64,000 nucleotides of DNA from an uncultured Acidimicrobiales bacterium (lineage in GTDB: Bacteria; Actinomycetota; Acidimicrobiia; Acidimicrobiales; SHLQ01). The notes under the pieces were generated by a model that saw only the letters and a list, made by a program, of their open reading frames with translations, was not told the DNA's origin and ran no database searches. The translations under genes and the position numbers were made by a program. This document shows positions 42,648 through 50,843 of this stretch, piece by piece; position 1 is the stretch's first letter; each line of letters starts with the position of its first letter. The stretch is from contig CALHYX010000023.1 in assembly GCA_938041035.1 (NCBI GenBank), positions 62,001 to 126,000 on the forward strand, given 5' to 3'.

Positions 42648-43240
42648 GTCGGGCTGCTCACCTTGGCGACGCCGACCATGGCTTCGCGGGTGACGAGCGC
42701 GGCGAGGTCGTCCTCGGACAGCTCCTCGGTTCCCGCAGGGCGCTCCGGCAAGATGAAGTAGCGGTTCTCGGCGCTCGAGTCCCACACGGTGACGTCGACA
42801 TCGGCATCGAGTTCAAGACCCATCTCGGCGAGAACGGTCCGGGGTTCGCGCACCACGCGTGAGCGGTAGGCCGGATCCTTGTACCAGTCCGGCGGCAGTC
42901 CGAGCAGCGGCCACGGGTAACACGAGCAGAGGGTGCACACCACCACGTTGTGGCTGGAAGCGGAGTTCTCCACCACCACGATGTGTTCGCCCTGGGGTCC
43001 CGCGAATCCAAACTCGCCGACCGCGGCGGTGCCGTCGGCCATCAGGCGAGCCTTGTAGTCCTCGTCGGTCCAGGCCTTGGCGACCACCTTGGCGCCGTTC
43101 ATCGGGCCGACGTCGTTGACGAACCGGTTGATCAGCCCATCGATCGCGTCGGCGTTGACGAGCCCGCGTTCGGTGAGCAGGGCCTCGAGGGCCTCGGCGC
43201 GGATCGGCGCGGGTGGTCGGGTTGGCGGTACAGCGGTCAT
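42644..43240 (-). CDS. Nitrile hydratase alpha subunit, cobalt type
   Basis: A 198-residue catalytic subunit that hydrates nitriles to amides. The metal-claw motif is VCTLCSCYPW with Cys102, Cys105 and Cys107; Thr after the first Cys marks the cobalt type (iron types have Ser there). Further marks: WTDEDYKARLMADG and GPQGEHIVVVEN. It overlaps beta (1 base) and activator (4 bases), the gene order beta-alpha-activator typical for cobalt enzymes. A cobalt transporter fragment lies at the right end of the window. Confidence 0.95.
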   Translation of the reverse strand: MTAVPPTRPPAPIRAEALEALLTERGLVNADAIDGLINRFVNDVGPMNGAKVVAKAWTDEDYKARLMADGTAAVGEFGFAGPQGEHIVVVENSASSHNVVVCTLCSCYPWPLLGLPPDWYKDPAYRSRVVREPRTVLAEMGLELDADVDVTVWDSSAENRYFILPERPAGTEELSEDDLAALVTREAMVGVAKVSSPT

Positions 43241-43899
43241 CAGGTGGTCTCCATGTAGGACTCGAAGAGGTCGATATGCAGGGTGGAAGCCTCGGCGCCG
43301 GGGCCCCAGAGCTCCTCGGCCTCGAAGGCAACGGTGTAGACGTGTTGGGGGTCCTCCCCGGTGAAGTGCGCGGTGGCATCGGGGAGTACGGCGGCCGGTC
43401 GGATGGCGGTGACCACCCCGGCGTGGCCCCGGACGTAGGCGGGCATGCGGTGATGACCGCGCGCGTGCATGTCTCGAGCCCGGATGGCGTCGCCTACGGC
43501 GAATTTGGGTTCGTCATCGATCTCGCGCAGCGATCCGCCTCCGCCGCGCTCGTACTCTGGCTTCGCCAGTTCGGGGTCGGCGGGTTCCTCGGCGGACTCG
43601 CCCATGAGGTTGCGCGCCCGGGCATCGACCGCCCCTTCGGCGAGCACGCCGCTGTCGACGAGAAGGAGTTCGGCGCACGCGAGCCAGCGGCCGTAGTACC
43701 CGTCCTGGAGGTAGGCGAGCGGGTGGAGTCGCTCGAGCGAGTGGCGGAAGGCGTCCAGGTTGGTTCCCGACAGTCCACCCGACATCGCCCCGAGGGCGAA
43801 CGCTCTGCCTTCCCAGTCCTCGGCGAAGACTTTTTCGTCGGGGTCGATCGAGACCGTTCCCCAGCCTTCGGTGCCCCCCATGTCGTGAATGCCGTCCAC
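43240..43899 (-). CDS. Nitrile hydratase beta subunit
   Basis: The 219-residue partner of the alpha subunit. It starts with the family signature VDGIHDMGGTEGWG (GTG 43899, with GAGGAGG 8 bases upstream), then EDWEGRAFALG, and the C-terminal SH3-like half with YVRGHAGVVTAIRPAAVLPD and the closing DLFESYME. First gene of the nitrile hydratase operon, divergent from an XRE-cupin regulator. Confidence 0.93.
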   Translation of the reverse strand: MDGIHDMGGTEGWGTVSIDPDEKVFAEDWEGRAFALGAMSGGLSGTNLDAFRHSLERLHPLAYLQDGYYGRWLACAELLLVDSGVLAEGAVDARARNLMGESAEEPADPELAKPEYERGGGGSLREIDDEPKFAVGDAIRARDMHARGHHRMPAYVRGHAGVVTAIRPAAVLPDATAHFTGEDPQHVYTVAFEAEELWGPGAEASTLHIDLFESYMETT

Positions 43900-44100
43900 G
43901 GATGTTCCTCCTCGACGATTGGTCCTCGCATTCTGAGCCAACCCCTCCCCACTGTCAACTATCGTAGAATTGGCAAGTCGGAAAGTGGACATCGACGGTG
44001 GACGGTGGGTGGACGGTGAAGGAACGCATGCGAGCGAAACCCGAGAAAACGGCCCGGGATGGCACCGGCCACCGCTTCGATCGCACTACTCTGACCGCCG

Positions 44101-44778
44101 ATGTCTACTTCAGCAGCCAGATCCGGCGCTGCCAAGCGTCGGTCCGGGAAAGGGCCCGATCGCCCCACGTCGATCGGACGAGCGAAGGCGGCTGCGCCCA
44201 TGCCTGAGGCGGAGCTCGAAGAAGTCGTCAACTCCATAGGCCCGAAGTTGCGCGAGTTGCGCGACATGAACGGGCTGTCGCTTCAGCAACTGTCGGATCG
44301 GTCCGACGTTTCCCCCGCGGCCATCCACAAGGTGGAGCAGGGGAACATGGTGCCGACCATCACGACGCTGTTGAAGCTGGCGGCGGCGCTCGATCGGCCC
44401 GTGTCCTATTTCGTCGACGAGGAGGAGGCGACGCCGTCGTACGTCGTGTACACCCCGGCGAAGGAACGGCGGAAGGTGTTCACCTCGCACGAGGGCATCG
44501 ACCTGTCCGGGATTTCGGGCCCGTACGGGCAGTACTTCGTGGCCTCGGCCATCGCGGAGGTTGAACCGGGTGCCAGCAGCGGCGAAGCCCCGTTGCGCCA
44601 CCCCGGCGAGGAGTTGATCTACATGCTGGCCGGCACGCTGGAGGTCGAGGTCGGCGACCAAGTGATCCGGCTGACGAGTGGCGACTCCGTGCACTTTCGC
44701 ACCGACCGTGAGCATCGCTGGCGCAACCCGACCAAGCGGACGGCCAAAGCGGTGTGGATGGCGTTGCGCCCGGCCTGA
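44101..44778 (+). CDS. XRE-cupin transcriptional regulator
   Basis: A 225-residue regulator with a helix-turn-helix (LRELRDMNGLSLQQLSDRSDVSPAAIHKVEQG, about residues 50-82) and a C-terminal cupin (RHPGEELIYMLAGTLEVEVGD, then SVHFRTDREHRWRNP) that could bind a small ligand. It is divergent from the nitrile hydratase operon, making it the likely controller. ATG 44101 gives a Ser/Arg-rich N-terminal tail; ATG 44200 is also possible. Confidence 0.82.
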   Translation: MSTSAARSGAAKRRSGKGPDRPTSIGRAKAAAPMPEAELEEVVNSIGPKLRELRDMNGLSLQQLSDRSDVSPAAIHKVEQGNMVPTITTLLKLAAALDRPVSYFVDEEEATPSYVVYTPAKERRKVFTSHEGIDLSGISGPYGQYFVASAIAEVEPGASSGEAPLRHPGEELIYMLAGTLEVEVGDQVIRLTSGDSVHFRTDREHRWRNPTKRTAKAVWMALRPA

Positions 44779-44789
44779 TCCGGGCGGTG

Positions 44790-45170
44790 CTACGCCGTCG
44801 GAAGCGCTCGGACCGACGCGAGCTGTCGGCACGCGACCGGATGGCTGTCCGACGCCTGCCGGTTGCGCACGACCGAGCTCAGGCTGAGCATCAGCTCATA
44901 GACGCGCTCCGAATTCTCCCACTGGTGGGCGAGCGCGAAGTCGGTCCACGTCTCAGGGCCGAGGACCGGGTCGTACAGTCCATATTCCAGCTCGTGCCAG
45001 GTCGCCGCCATGTCGACCAGTTCGCCGATGATGGTCAGCGGCTCCGATTCGAGACGGCGGACGCGGTCGTGATGCTCGGGTGCGAGGTCGCGGAATCCGC
45101 AGTCGCAGTCGGCGAACGGCGAACCTCCTGCGTGCGGCCCCGCCAGGGACCCTTCTGGTAACGACGACAT
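44790..45170 (-). CDS. Unknown 126-residue protein
   Basis: No family recognised. N-terminal GGSPFADCDCGFRDLAPEHHDR has a CxC and several His, which might bind metal. The rest looks helical (SEPLTIIGELVDMAATWHELEYGL, WENSERVYELMLSLSSVVRNRQ). GAGGGG precedes the ATG. It is convergent with the XRE-cupin regulator, 11 bases apart, and has a cluster of TGTTGCA heptamers upstream. Confidence 0.6.
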   Translation of the reverse strand: MSSLPEGSLAGPHAGGSPFADCDCGFRDLAPEHHDRVRRLESEPLTIIGELVDMAATWHELEYGLYDPVLGPETWTDFALAHQWENSERVYELMLSLSSVVRNRQASDSHPVACRQLASVRALPTA

Positions 45171-45214
45171 GCGACACCCCTCGTAGCCTCTTCGATCCCG
45201 AGCTTCGCGTGCGG

Positions 45215-45256
45215 TGTTGCACCACTGTTGCACGAGATGCAGCAGTCTCTGCAACA
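45215..45256. promoter_or_regulatory. Cluster of four TGTTGCA-type heptamers
   Basis: TGTTGCA at 45215-45221 and 45226-45232, TGCAGCA at 45238-45244 and TGCAACA at 45250-45256. They are spaced 11-12 bases apart, that is on one face of the helix. The site lies between the end of the coenzyme M operon and the unknown gene starting at 45170, likely controlling the latter. Confidence 0.45.
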
Positions 45257-45276
45257 GGCCGACCGAACCGACGGGT

Positions 45277-46806
45277 TCAGGCGTGGTTGGCCAACACTTC
45301 GGCCTCGCTCACCAGTTGGGCCTCGGCCGCCTCGAAATCACCGATTCGGTGGTCGGCGGTCTCGATCAATCGCTGCGCATCGGCTTCGTAGCGGTCGGCC
45401 AGGGCTTCGAGCACGCTGGGGGCGGCACCGCCGGTGGCCGTGCGGGTGGCGACGATGTTGCGGGGGTCGAGCACGCTTTCCAGCTGGTCGGCGGTAATTC
45501 CGAGCGTGGTGCCGCACACCTGCTCGGCGACCTCGTCGAGCAGGTCGGGCGTGATGTCGATGCCGCGCAGACCCCTCCGACTCGCCTCGCGAACGGTGTT
45601 GCCGACCACGTGGTAGGCGCTGCGGTAGTCGATGCCGGACTCCATCATGATGTATTCCGCCAGATCGGTCGCCTGGCTGAAGCCCGCCTCGAGTTCCTCC
45701 CACATGCGGTCTTCGTTCACCGTGAGTGTGCCCACGACGCCGGACATCAACGAACTGATCTTCGACGAGAGTTCCAGGGCTCGCGGGATCTCGCCGTAGG
45801 CAAAGATCAGGTTGTCGCTGCGGGCGGACGGGCTCTTGACCACGGCGAGGAAGCCACTCAGCCGGCCGATGAGCACCCCGCCGGCACCGCGCACGATGGT
45901 CAACGCGTACGGGTTGCGCTTCTGCGGCATCAGCACGGATGCCCGGGTGTACGGTCCCGCCAGGTCCACGTAGTCGAACTCCTGGCTCGACCAGATCTCG
46001 AGGTCCTCGGCGAGCTTTGACTGGTTGGAGATCAAGCTGGTGCTCGTGGCCAGCAGGTCGATGAAGGTATCGGTCTGCCACATGGCGTCGCGGGTGTGGT
46101 CGATGACGCCGCTGAACCCGAGGAGGTCGGCGATCTTGGAGCGGTCGTCGAGGATGCGGCTGCCGTTCACACAACCCGCCCCTCCCGGGCTCATGTTGAC
46201 CTGGTCGAGCGCGGCGGACAGTCGCTCGCCATCGCGCAACGCCGGCGGCGAGAAGGCCAGCAGGTAGTGGCCAAACGTCGACGGCTGGGCTTGTTGCAGG
46301 TAGGTCTGATCAGGCATGAAGACCGCGCTGTGCTCGCGCGCCACCGAGGCGGTCGTCGCCGCGAACCGGCCGGCATCGCCCATGAGGCGGGCGGTCTGCC
46401 CCCGCAACAGAATACGCAGCGCGACGCGAGCGGCCTCGCGCCGTGGGCGACCGGCGTGCAGCCATCCCGCCGTGTTCCCCAGCCGCTCCGCGAAGAGCCG
46501 CTCGCGTGAGTTGTACGGCTCGCCGTAGGCGGCGTCGTAGGGAAACTCCTCCGGAGGGGTGCGGTAGGCGACGAGGAGTTCGCGTACCAGTACCGCCGCC
46601 GCATCGATGGGCACGACGCCCCGTCGATACAGATCGAGGACATGGCCGAGGTCGGCCACGTTCAGGCCATGGTGCAGAAGCGGAGCGTCGGCGATCTCCC
46701 AGGCGAATCCGGCTTCGATGAGCTCCTGGGCCGGCCCGTCCTGGGATGGCCCGGCCACGCGCGCCGATGATGATGCCGGTGCCGAGGAAACAGGAGGGTT
46801 GGTCAT
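45277..46806 (-). CDS. Aspartase/fumarase-superfamily lyase A (coenzyme M operon)
   Basis: A 509-residue member of the argininosuccinate lyase/fumarase superfamily. The signature loop is SVLMPQKRNPYALT, with VNMSPGGAGCVNGSR and IDHTRDAMWQTDTFIDLLA in the conserved positions. In the bacterial coenzyme M pathway two superfamily members act after phosphosulfolactate synthase, one eliminating phosphate and one decarboxylating; this could be either. It is the last gene of the five-gene operon and starts directly after the PLP enzyme's stop (TAA-ATG). A plain argininosuccinate lyase is less likely in this context. Confidence 0.75.
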   Translation of the reverse strand: MTNPPVSSAPASSSARVAGPSQDGPAQELIEAGFAWEIADAPLLHHGLNVADLGHVLDLYRRGVVPIDAAAVLVRELLVAYRTPPEEFPYDAAYGEPYNSRERLFAERLGNTAGWLHAGRPRREAARVALRILLRGQTARLMGDAGRFAATTASVAREHSAVFMPDQTYLQQAQPSTFGHYLLAFSPPALRDGERLSAALDQVNMSPGGAGCVNGSRILDDRSKIADLLGFSGVIDHTRDAMWQTDTFIDLLATSTSLISNQSKLAEDLEIWSSQEFDYVDLAGPYTRASVLMPQKRNPYALTIVRGAGGVLIGRLSGFLAVVKSPSARSDNLIFAYGEIPRALELSSKISSLMSGVVGTLTVNEDRMWEELEAGFSQATDLAEYIMMESGIDYRSAYHVVGNTVREASRRGLRGIDITPDLLDEVAEQVCGTTLGITADQLESVLDPRNIVATRTATGGAAPSVLEALADRYEADAQRLIETADHRIGDFEAAEAQLVSEAEVLANHA

Positions 46807-47781
46807 TTATCGATTCTCCGGGCGGGGTGTCGCGCTCAGCGCGCCACCGGTGTGCCAGTAGACAGCAGGGGTGGGTAGATCGGTGGTGTCCGCCAGCCAG
46901 TGCAGGGCCTTGGCGTTGTACGTCGGGTCGATGATGAGCCCGGTCCGGTGGGTCAGGCGGGCGCTCGTTTGCCGCTCGACGAGGGAGGTCCGGCCGAAGC
47001 CCTCGCCGCGACAGTCGTGGAGTTCGAGCCGGTCCGTCAACCCGTCCTCGGTCACGGACTCGGCGGTTGTATGGGCGGCGACATCGAGGGCCTTGGCGAG
47101 TAGCGCGGGGCGCAGCTCGTCGACCGGACGCGAAACGGACAACCCGACCACCTTCCACGCGGCGTCGACCGCGGCGGACCCGGCGAGAAAGCCGGCGACA
47201 CTGCCGCCGGATCCCACCGGCAGGACCACGGTCGCGACCGATGTTCCGAGCGCGTGAAGCTGTTCCTGCAGTTCGATCGCGGCCAGAAAGAATCCGCTCG
47301 AACCAACGGCGTTCGCCCCGCCCCGCGGTATCGTCATCGGCCGCCGGCCCGCAGCCGCCAGTTCAGCGGCGACGTCGCGGGCGCGCGTCTCCATCGTGGA
47401 CCGGTCGTCGTCGCCCGTGAACCGGATCGTCGCGCCGGCGGCCGCTCCGGCCAGCATCGCCGGCGGGGGTTCGCTCGGAGGGTCGCCGTAGGCGACCTGG
47501 TGCACGGCCAGCCCGGCCACGGTCGCTCCCGCGGCGAGTGCCGCGGCGAAGTTGGAGCTCGGCCCGCCGGAAACGACGAGGTCGGTGATGTGCCGGTCGA
47601 TCGCTTCGGCGAGCAGACCCTCGACGGTTCGTACCTTGTTGCCACCCCAGGAGAATCCGCTGAGGTCGTCGCGTTTGAGCCACAGCGGGTCGATCCCCAG
47701 CTCGCGGCCGAGCCGGTCGGCGCGATGCAGCGGTGTCGGGAATACCCCCAGGGGGTATCGGCCGGGGAGGGTCAGCGCCAC
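46807..47781 (-). CDS. D-cysteine desulfhydrase-like PLP enzyme (coenzyme M operon)
   Basis: A 324-residue fold-type II PLP enzyme close to D-cysteine desulfhydrase and ACC deaminase. The PLP lysine is in LKRDDLSGFSWGGNKVRTVE; VSGGPSSNFAAALAAGA and the glycine-rich VVLPVGSGGSVAGFLAG bind the cofactor. Bacterial coenzyme M synthesis uses a PLP enzyme of this kind for the thiolation step, so that is its likely job. The GTG start overlaps the upstream lyase gene by 10 bases. Confidence 0.75.
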   Translation of the reverse strand: MALTLPGRYPLGVFPTPLHRADRLGRELGIDPLWLKRDDLSGFSWGGNKVRTVEGLLAEAIDRHITDLVVSGGPSSNFAAALAAGATVAGLAVHQVAYGDPPSEPPPAMLAGAAAGATIRFTGDDDRSTMETRARDVAAELAAAGRRPMTIPRGGANAVGSSGFFLAAIELQEQLHALGTSVATVVLPVGSGGSVAGFLAGSAAVDAAWKVVGLSVSRPVDELRPALLAKALDVAAHTTAESVTEDGLTDRLELHDCRGEGFGRTSLVERQTSARLTHRTGLIIDPTYNAKALHWLADTTDLPTPAVYWHTGGALSATPRPENR

Positions 47782-49121
47782 GACGGCGCACCGGCGCTCT
47801 GGCGGGTGCGCGCCACGGCGACGACGCGATCGGTGAGCGCCGCGCACGCACCCGTATCGACCCCGTCGAGCGCGGCCAACTCCGACGCCGTGGCCGCATC
47901 ACCGAGTTCCTCGGCCACGGTGGTCCCGTTCTGGCGGGCGCGCCCGTAGGCCGCATTTAGCAGGTGCTGGGCTTCGTGTTTGCCGACCCGCTCGGTCATC
48001 GAACGCAGGAGTTGCTCGGAAGCGAGCGTTCCCGCGCCGCTGACGTTGGCGAGCATCGCGGCGGTGTCGACCTCGAGCCCATCGACGAGGGCTCGGCTCA
48101 GCGAGGTGGCCGCGCAGGCGTAGTGGGCGAGGGTGGGAAAGGTGACCCATTCCGCTTTCCAACCGCGGGCGTCGCGCTCGTGCTCCTGCACCATGGTTTC
48201 GGCGAGCGAGGTGGCCTGGGCGCGAACCAGGCGGGCGAGGGCGACGACCTGTTCGCTGCGTTCCGGGTTTCGTTTGTGGGGCATGGTGATGCTGCCGACG
48301 GTCGTCGCGGTCGTCGCCTCCCGGACTTCGCCTATCTCGGCCCGTTGCAGCACGAAGACCTCGTTCGCCGTGCGCGCGAGAGCGGCCGTGGCCAGGGTGA
48401 GCGTGGACGCGAATTCGGTCAACCGGTCTCGGGCCGTCAACCACGAGGTGTCGGCCAATCCCAGCCCGACTTCGCGGGCGAAGGCCGCGCGCAGGGCGAG
48501 CGCGTCGTCGCCGAAGAAGGCGAGCGAACCGACCGCTCCGCCGAGCTGCGCGACGAGGCATCGGGGCGCGATCTCGCGCATCCGTTCGAGGCTCCGGCCG
48601 AGCTCGTCGACCCAGGACGCGACCTTGAAGCCAAACGTTATGGGTGCCCCGGGCTGGCCGTGGGTGCGGCCGATCATCGGGGAGGAGCGGTGGGTCTCGG
48701 CCAGGTCGCTCAGCGATCGTTCGATATGGCGGAGGTCGTCCCATACCGCGTCGCCCACCGCAGCCATCTCCAGGCTCAGCGCTGTGTCCGTGATGTCCTG
48801 CACCGTCGTTCCGAGGTACACGTGTTGGCCGGCGGTGGGCGAGAGGTGGCGTTGCAGTTCACCGATGAGCCCAAGGGTGGAGTGGGCCGTCTCGGTGGTG
48901 CCGCGTGCGATCGCCGCGATGTCGAGCGCGTCGGCGTCGATCGCGGTGATCTCGGCGGCGGACTCGGCGGGGATCATCCCCAGGCCGGCCTGGGCGCGGG
49001 CGAGGGCACCGAGAATCTCGACCCACCGGGTCAGTCGGGCCCGCTCGGCAAAGATGCGCCGAGATTCCTCGGTACTCCATGAACCCCCGTAGATCGCCGA
49101 GTCGATCAGGTGGGCGTCCAC
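47772..49121 (-). CDS. Aspartase/fumarase-superfamily lyase B (coenzyme M operon)
   Basis: A 449-residue lyase nearer the adenylosuccinate lyase/carboxymuconate cycloisomerase branch. Active-site stretches: TTETAHSTLGLIGELQ, GRTHGQPGAPITFGFKVA and the signature loop GSITMPHKRNPERSE. It is the second of two such lyases in the operon. GTG 49121 is chosen: it lies 16 bases inside the end of the preceding gene and 5 residues before the conserved SAIYGGSW start. Probable step: phosphate elimination from phosphosulfolactate or decarboxylation of the product. Confidence 0.75.
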   Translation of the reverse strand: MDAHLIDSAIYGGSWSTEESRRIFAERARLTRWVEILGALARAQAGLGMIPAESAAEITAIDADALDIAAIARGTTETAHSTLGLIGELQRHLSPTAGQHVYLGTTVQDITDTALSLEMAAVGDAVWDDLRHIERSLSDLAETHRSSPMIGRTHGQPGAPITFGFKVASWVDELGRSLERMREIAPRCLVAQLGGAVGSLAFFGDDALALRAAFAREVGLGLADTSWLTARDRLTEFASTLTLATAALARTANEVFVLQRAEIGEVREATTATTVGSITMPHKRNPERSEQVVALARLVRAQATSLAETMVQEHERDARGWKAEWVTFPTLAHYACAATSLSRALVDGLEVDTAAMLANVSGAGTLASEQLLRSMTERVGKHEAQHLLNAAYGRARQNGTTVAEELGDAATASELAALDGVDTGACAALTDRVVAVARTRQSAGAPSWR

Positions 49122-50017
49122 ACGAGCCCTTCGTCGGCGATCAACCGGTCGATGGCGACGCGAACCTCGTCGAGCGAGGCCCCCCAGGGCACCAGCAGGG
49201 ATCGATCGCGCCGCTCCATGCCCTGTTGCAGCAAACAGCATCGGGTGAGCGTTGGCTGGGCCCCGTCGGGGCGTTCGAGGAACCGCCGCGGGCAGGTGTC
49301 GACCGACCGGGGTTCCTCGCCGTAGAACTCGGCGTGGATCTGGACCGATCGTTCGCAGCCGACCAACGTCCAGTCCTGCACGTTTGGTCGCTGGTCGAGG
49401 TAGGAAACCTCGGCCCCGGCGAGTTCGACGCCGCTGGTGCGACACGGCATCAGTACGTGGTCGGGTGCTTCGCGGCCGATGGGCAGGAGGGCGATGCTGT
49501 CCCGTTCGTCGACGAGCAGGCCGACGGGCGGCAGATCCTCGGCGACGTCGAGGATGCGCTGCGCCTGGTCGGCGAGCTTCGACGGGCGGGGAGGCACGAT
49601 GTCGAGCACCTCGATCCACAGGGGCTGCGGGTTTAACAGGAAGCTCACATGGGAGTAACGCCCCTCGATGATGAGACAGTCCACGCCTGGGTTGTCCGCC
49701 ACCGCCGATGCGAACTGCGACGCCACACCGACGTCGACATCGGGTTCGAGGAGGTACCGGGAGTTCTGGGGCCCGGCCAGCAGGCGGACGTGCTCGATGG
49801 GGCTGAACAACGCTTCGCTCGGGGCCGTGACCACTTCGATCAACGCGGTTTCGTCGTCGTTGCGCACCACGATGAACCGGGTTCGCATGTAGGCGTCGCG
49901 TCCGACGAAGTGGGCTGTGAGCGCGGCTTCGTCGAGGTCGACGGCCGCGTCGCTCAGGGCGACGCTGCGATAGCGCGAGGGGAAGATGTTCGGCGCTGAG
50001 GCGTCGAGGGCGAACAT
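49106..50017 (-). CDS. Unknown 303-residue protein in the coenzyme M operon
   Basis: I recognise no family. It starts on the last base of the phosphosulfolactate synthase stop (TGATG) and ends 16 bases inside the next lyase gene, so it is firmly part of the operon. It appears mixed alpha/beta with an N-terminal globular part (VALSDAAVDLDEAALTAHFV, YMRTRFIVVRNDDETAL), a middle VDCLIIEGRYSHVSFLLN, and a Cys-rich last third: MPCRTSGVEL, VGCERSV, VDTCPRRF and TRCCLLQQGMERR. The cysteines might bind metal or take part in sulfur transfer. Possibly the missing reductive step or a sulfur carrier. Confidence 0.65.
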   Translation of the reverse strand: MFALDASAPNIFPSRYRSVALSDAAVDLDEAALTAHFVGRDAYMRTRFIVVRNDDETALIEVVTAPSEALFSPIEHVRLLAGPQNSRYLLEPDVDVGVASQFASAVADNPGVDCLIIEGRYSHVSFLLNPQPLWIEVLDIVPPRPSKLADQAQRILDVAEDLPPVGLLVDERDSIALLPIGREAPDHVLMPCRTSGVELAGAEVSYLDQRPNVQDWTLVGCERSVQIHAEFYGEEPRSVDTCPRRFLERPDGAQPTLTRCCLLQQGMERRDRSLLVPWGASLDEVRVAIDRLIADEGLVWTPT

Positions 50018-50805
50018 CAGCCCGGGGTGCCCGAGCACTGGCTGGCGCCTATGCCGATGGTGTCCGCGCGCAGTCCCCGGCGCAGCGATTCGACACTCAT
50101 GACCTCGGTCAGGGTCACGTTGCCGATGTTGACCTGCGGTCCCACGCTACGGATGAGCCACGACTGCTGGCTGCGCTGCGGCGCCTCGTAGATGATTCGA
50201 GCCCCGTCCGCTGCCGACTCGATGGCTTCGACCAGTTGCGTGCGCACCTGGCCGTTGGCCTCGTACAGGCCAACGGTGCCCGACTCGCGCCCTTCGGCGA
50301 CGATCCAGTCGGCCCCGGCTTCGATGTCGCGACGGATCTCCTCGACCCAACGCTCGGGTGTGGCCGCGTGGGTCGCAAACTTGCTCCCGACCTCGGCGAA
50401 AACCGTGAAGCCCAGTTCGCGGGCGGTGCGAATCAGGGTGTGTTTCTCGTCCATGGGTAGGGCGGTTGCACCGTTGCTCACCTCGACCGCAGGAAAGCCG
50501 ACCGACCGCACCCACTTGAAGAACTCGGCGCTGCGGTGCTGCAACCAGGCGATTTCGAGCAGCGTTCCGCCCGGGCAGGGGCGGATGCCGTGCGCGAGCA
50601 GGACGTCGATCTTTTCGTCGACCTCAGGGTCGAGGTACGCGGTTCCCCACCCGAATTTCCACACGTCGATGTACTCGGCCACCGAGGGCATCTTGGCCCG
50701 AAGTTCGTCGAGCGGCATGCCCTTGTCGAGCACATGGGTGACGCCGGTGTTGCGAGGCTTGTCCGATCGCGATGGCATGGAGAGGAACGCGGGTCGTTCT
50801 GTCAT
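50017..50805 (-). CDS. comA: Phosphosulfolactate synthase (ComA/XcbB1-like)
   Basis: A 262-residue TIM-barrel enzyme that adds sulfite to phosphoenolpyruvate, the first step of coenzyme M synthesis. Family signatures are KPRNTGVTHVLDKG near residue 15, YIDVWKFGWGTAYL, IRPCPGGTLLEIAWLQ, VGFPAVEVSNGA and FAEVGSK, with IVAEGRESGTVGLY in the second half. It is the first gene of the operon. ATG 50805 is used; GTG 50814 is possible. The promoter at 50844-50872 overlaps a perfect palindrome. Related plant/bacterial proteins of other function exist, but the neighbouring genes favour coenzyme M. Confidence 0.85.
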   Translation of the reverse strand: MTERPAFLSMPSRSDKPRNTGVTHVLDKGMPLDELRAKMPSVAEYIDVWKFGWGTAYLDPEVDEKIDVLLAHGIRPCPGGTLLEIAWLQHRSAEFFKWVRSVGFPAVEVSNGATALPMDEKHTLIRTARELGFTVFAEVGSKFATHAATPERWVEEIRRDIEAGADWIVAEGRESGTVGLYEANGQVRTQLVEAIESAADGARIIYEAPQRSQQSWLIRSVGPQVNIGNVTLTEVMSVESLRRGLRADTIGIGASQCSGTPG

Positions 50806-50843
50806 GTGGCTCACCGTCCCTCCGCACTCACGATAGGCAAGGG

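Noticed and set aside
45277..49121. Arginine or purine biosynthesis role for the two lyases (ArgH, PurB)
   Set aside because: Two different superfamily lyases fused in one operon with phosphosulfolactate synthase and a PLP enzyme fit coenzyme M synthesis better, and no arg or pur genes are nearby. Not fully excluded.
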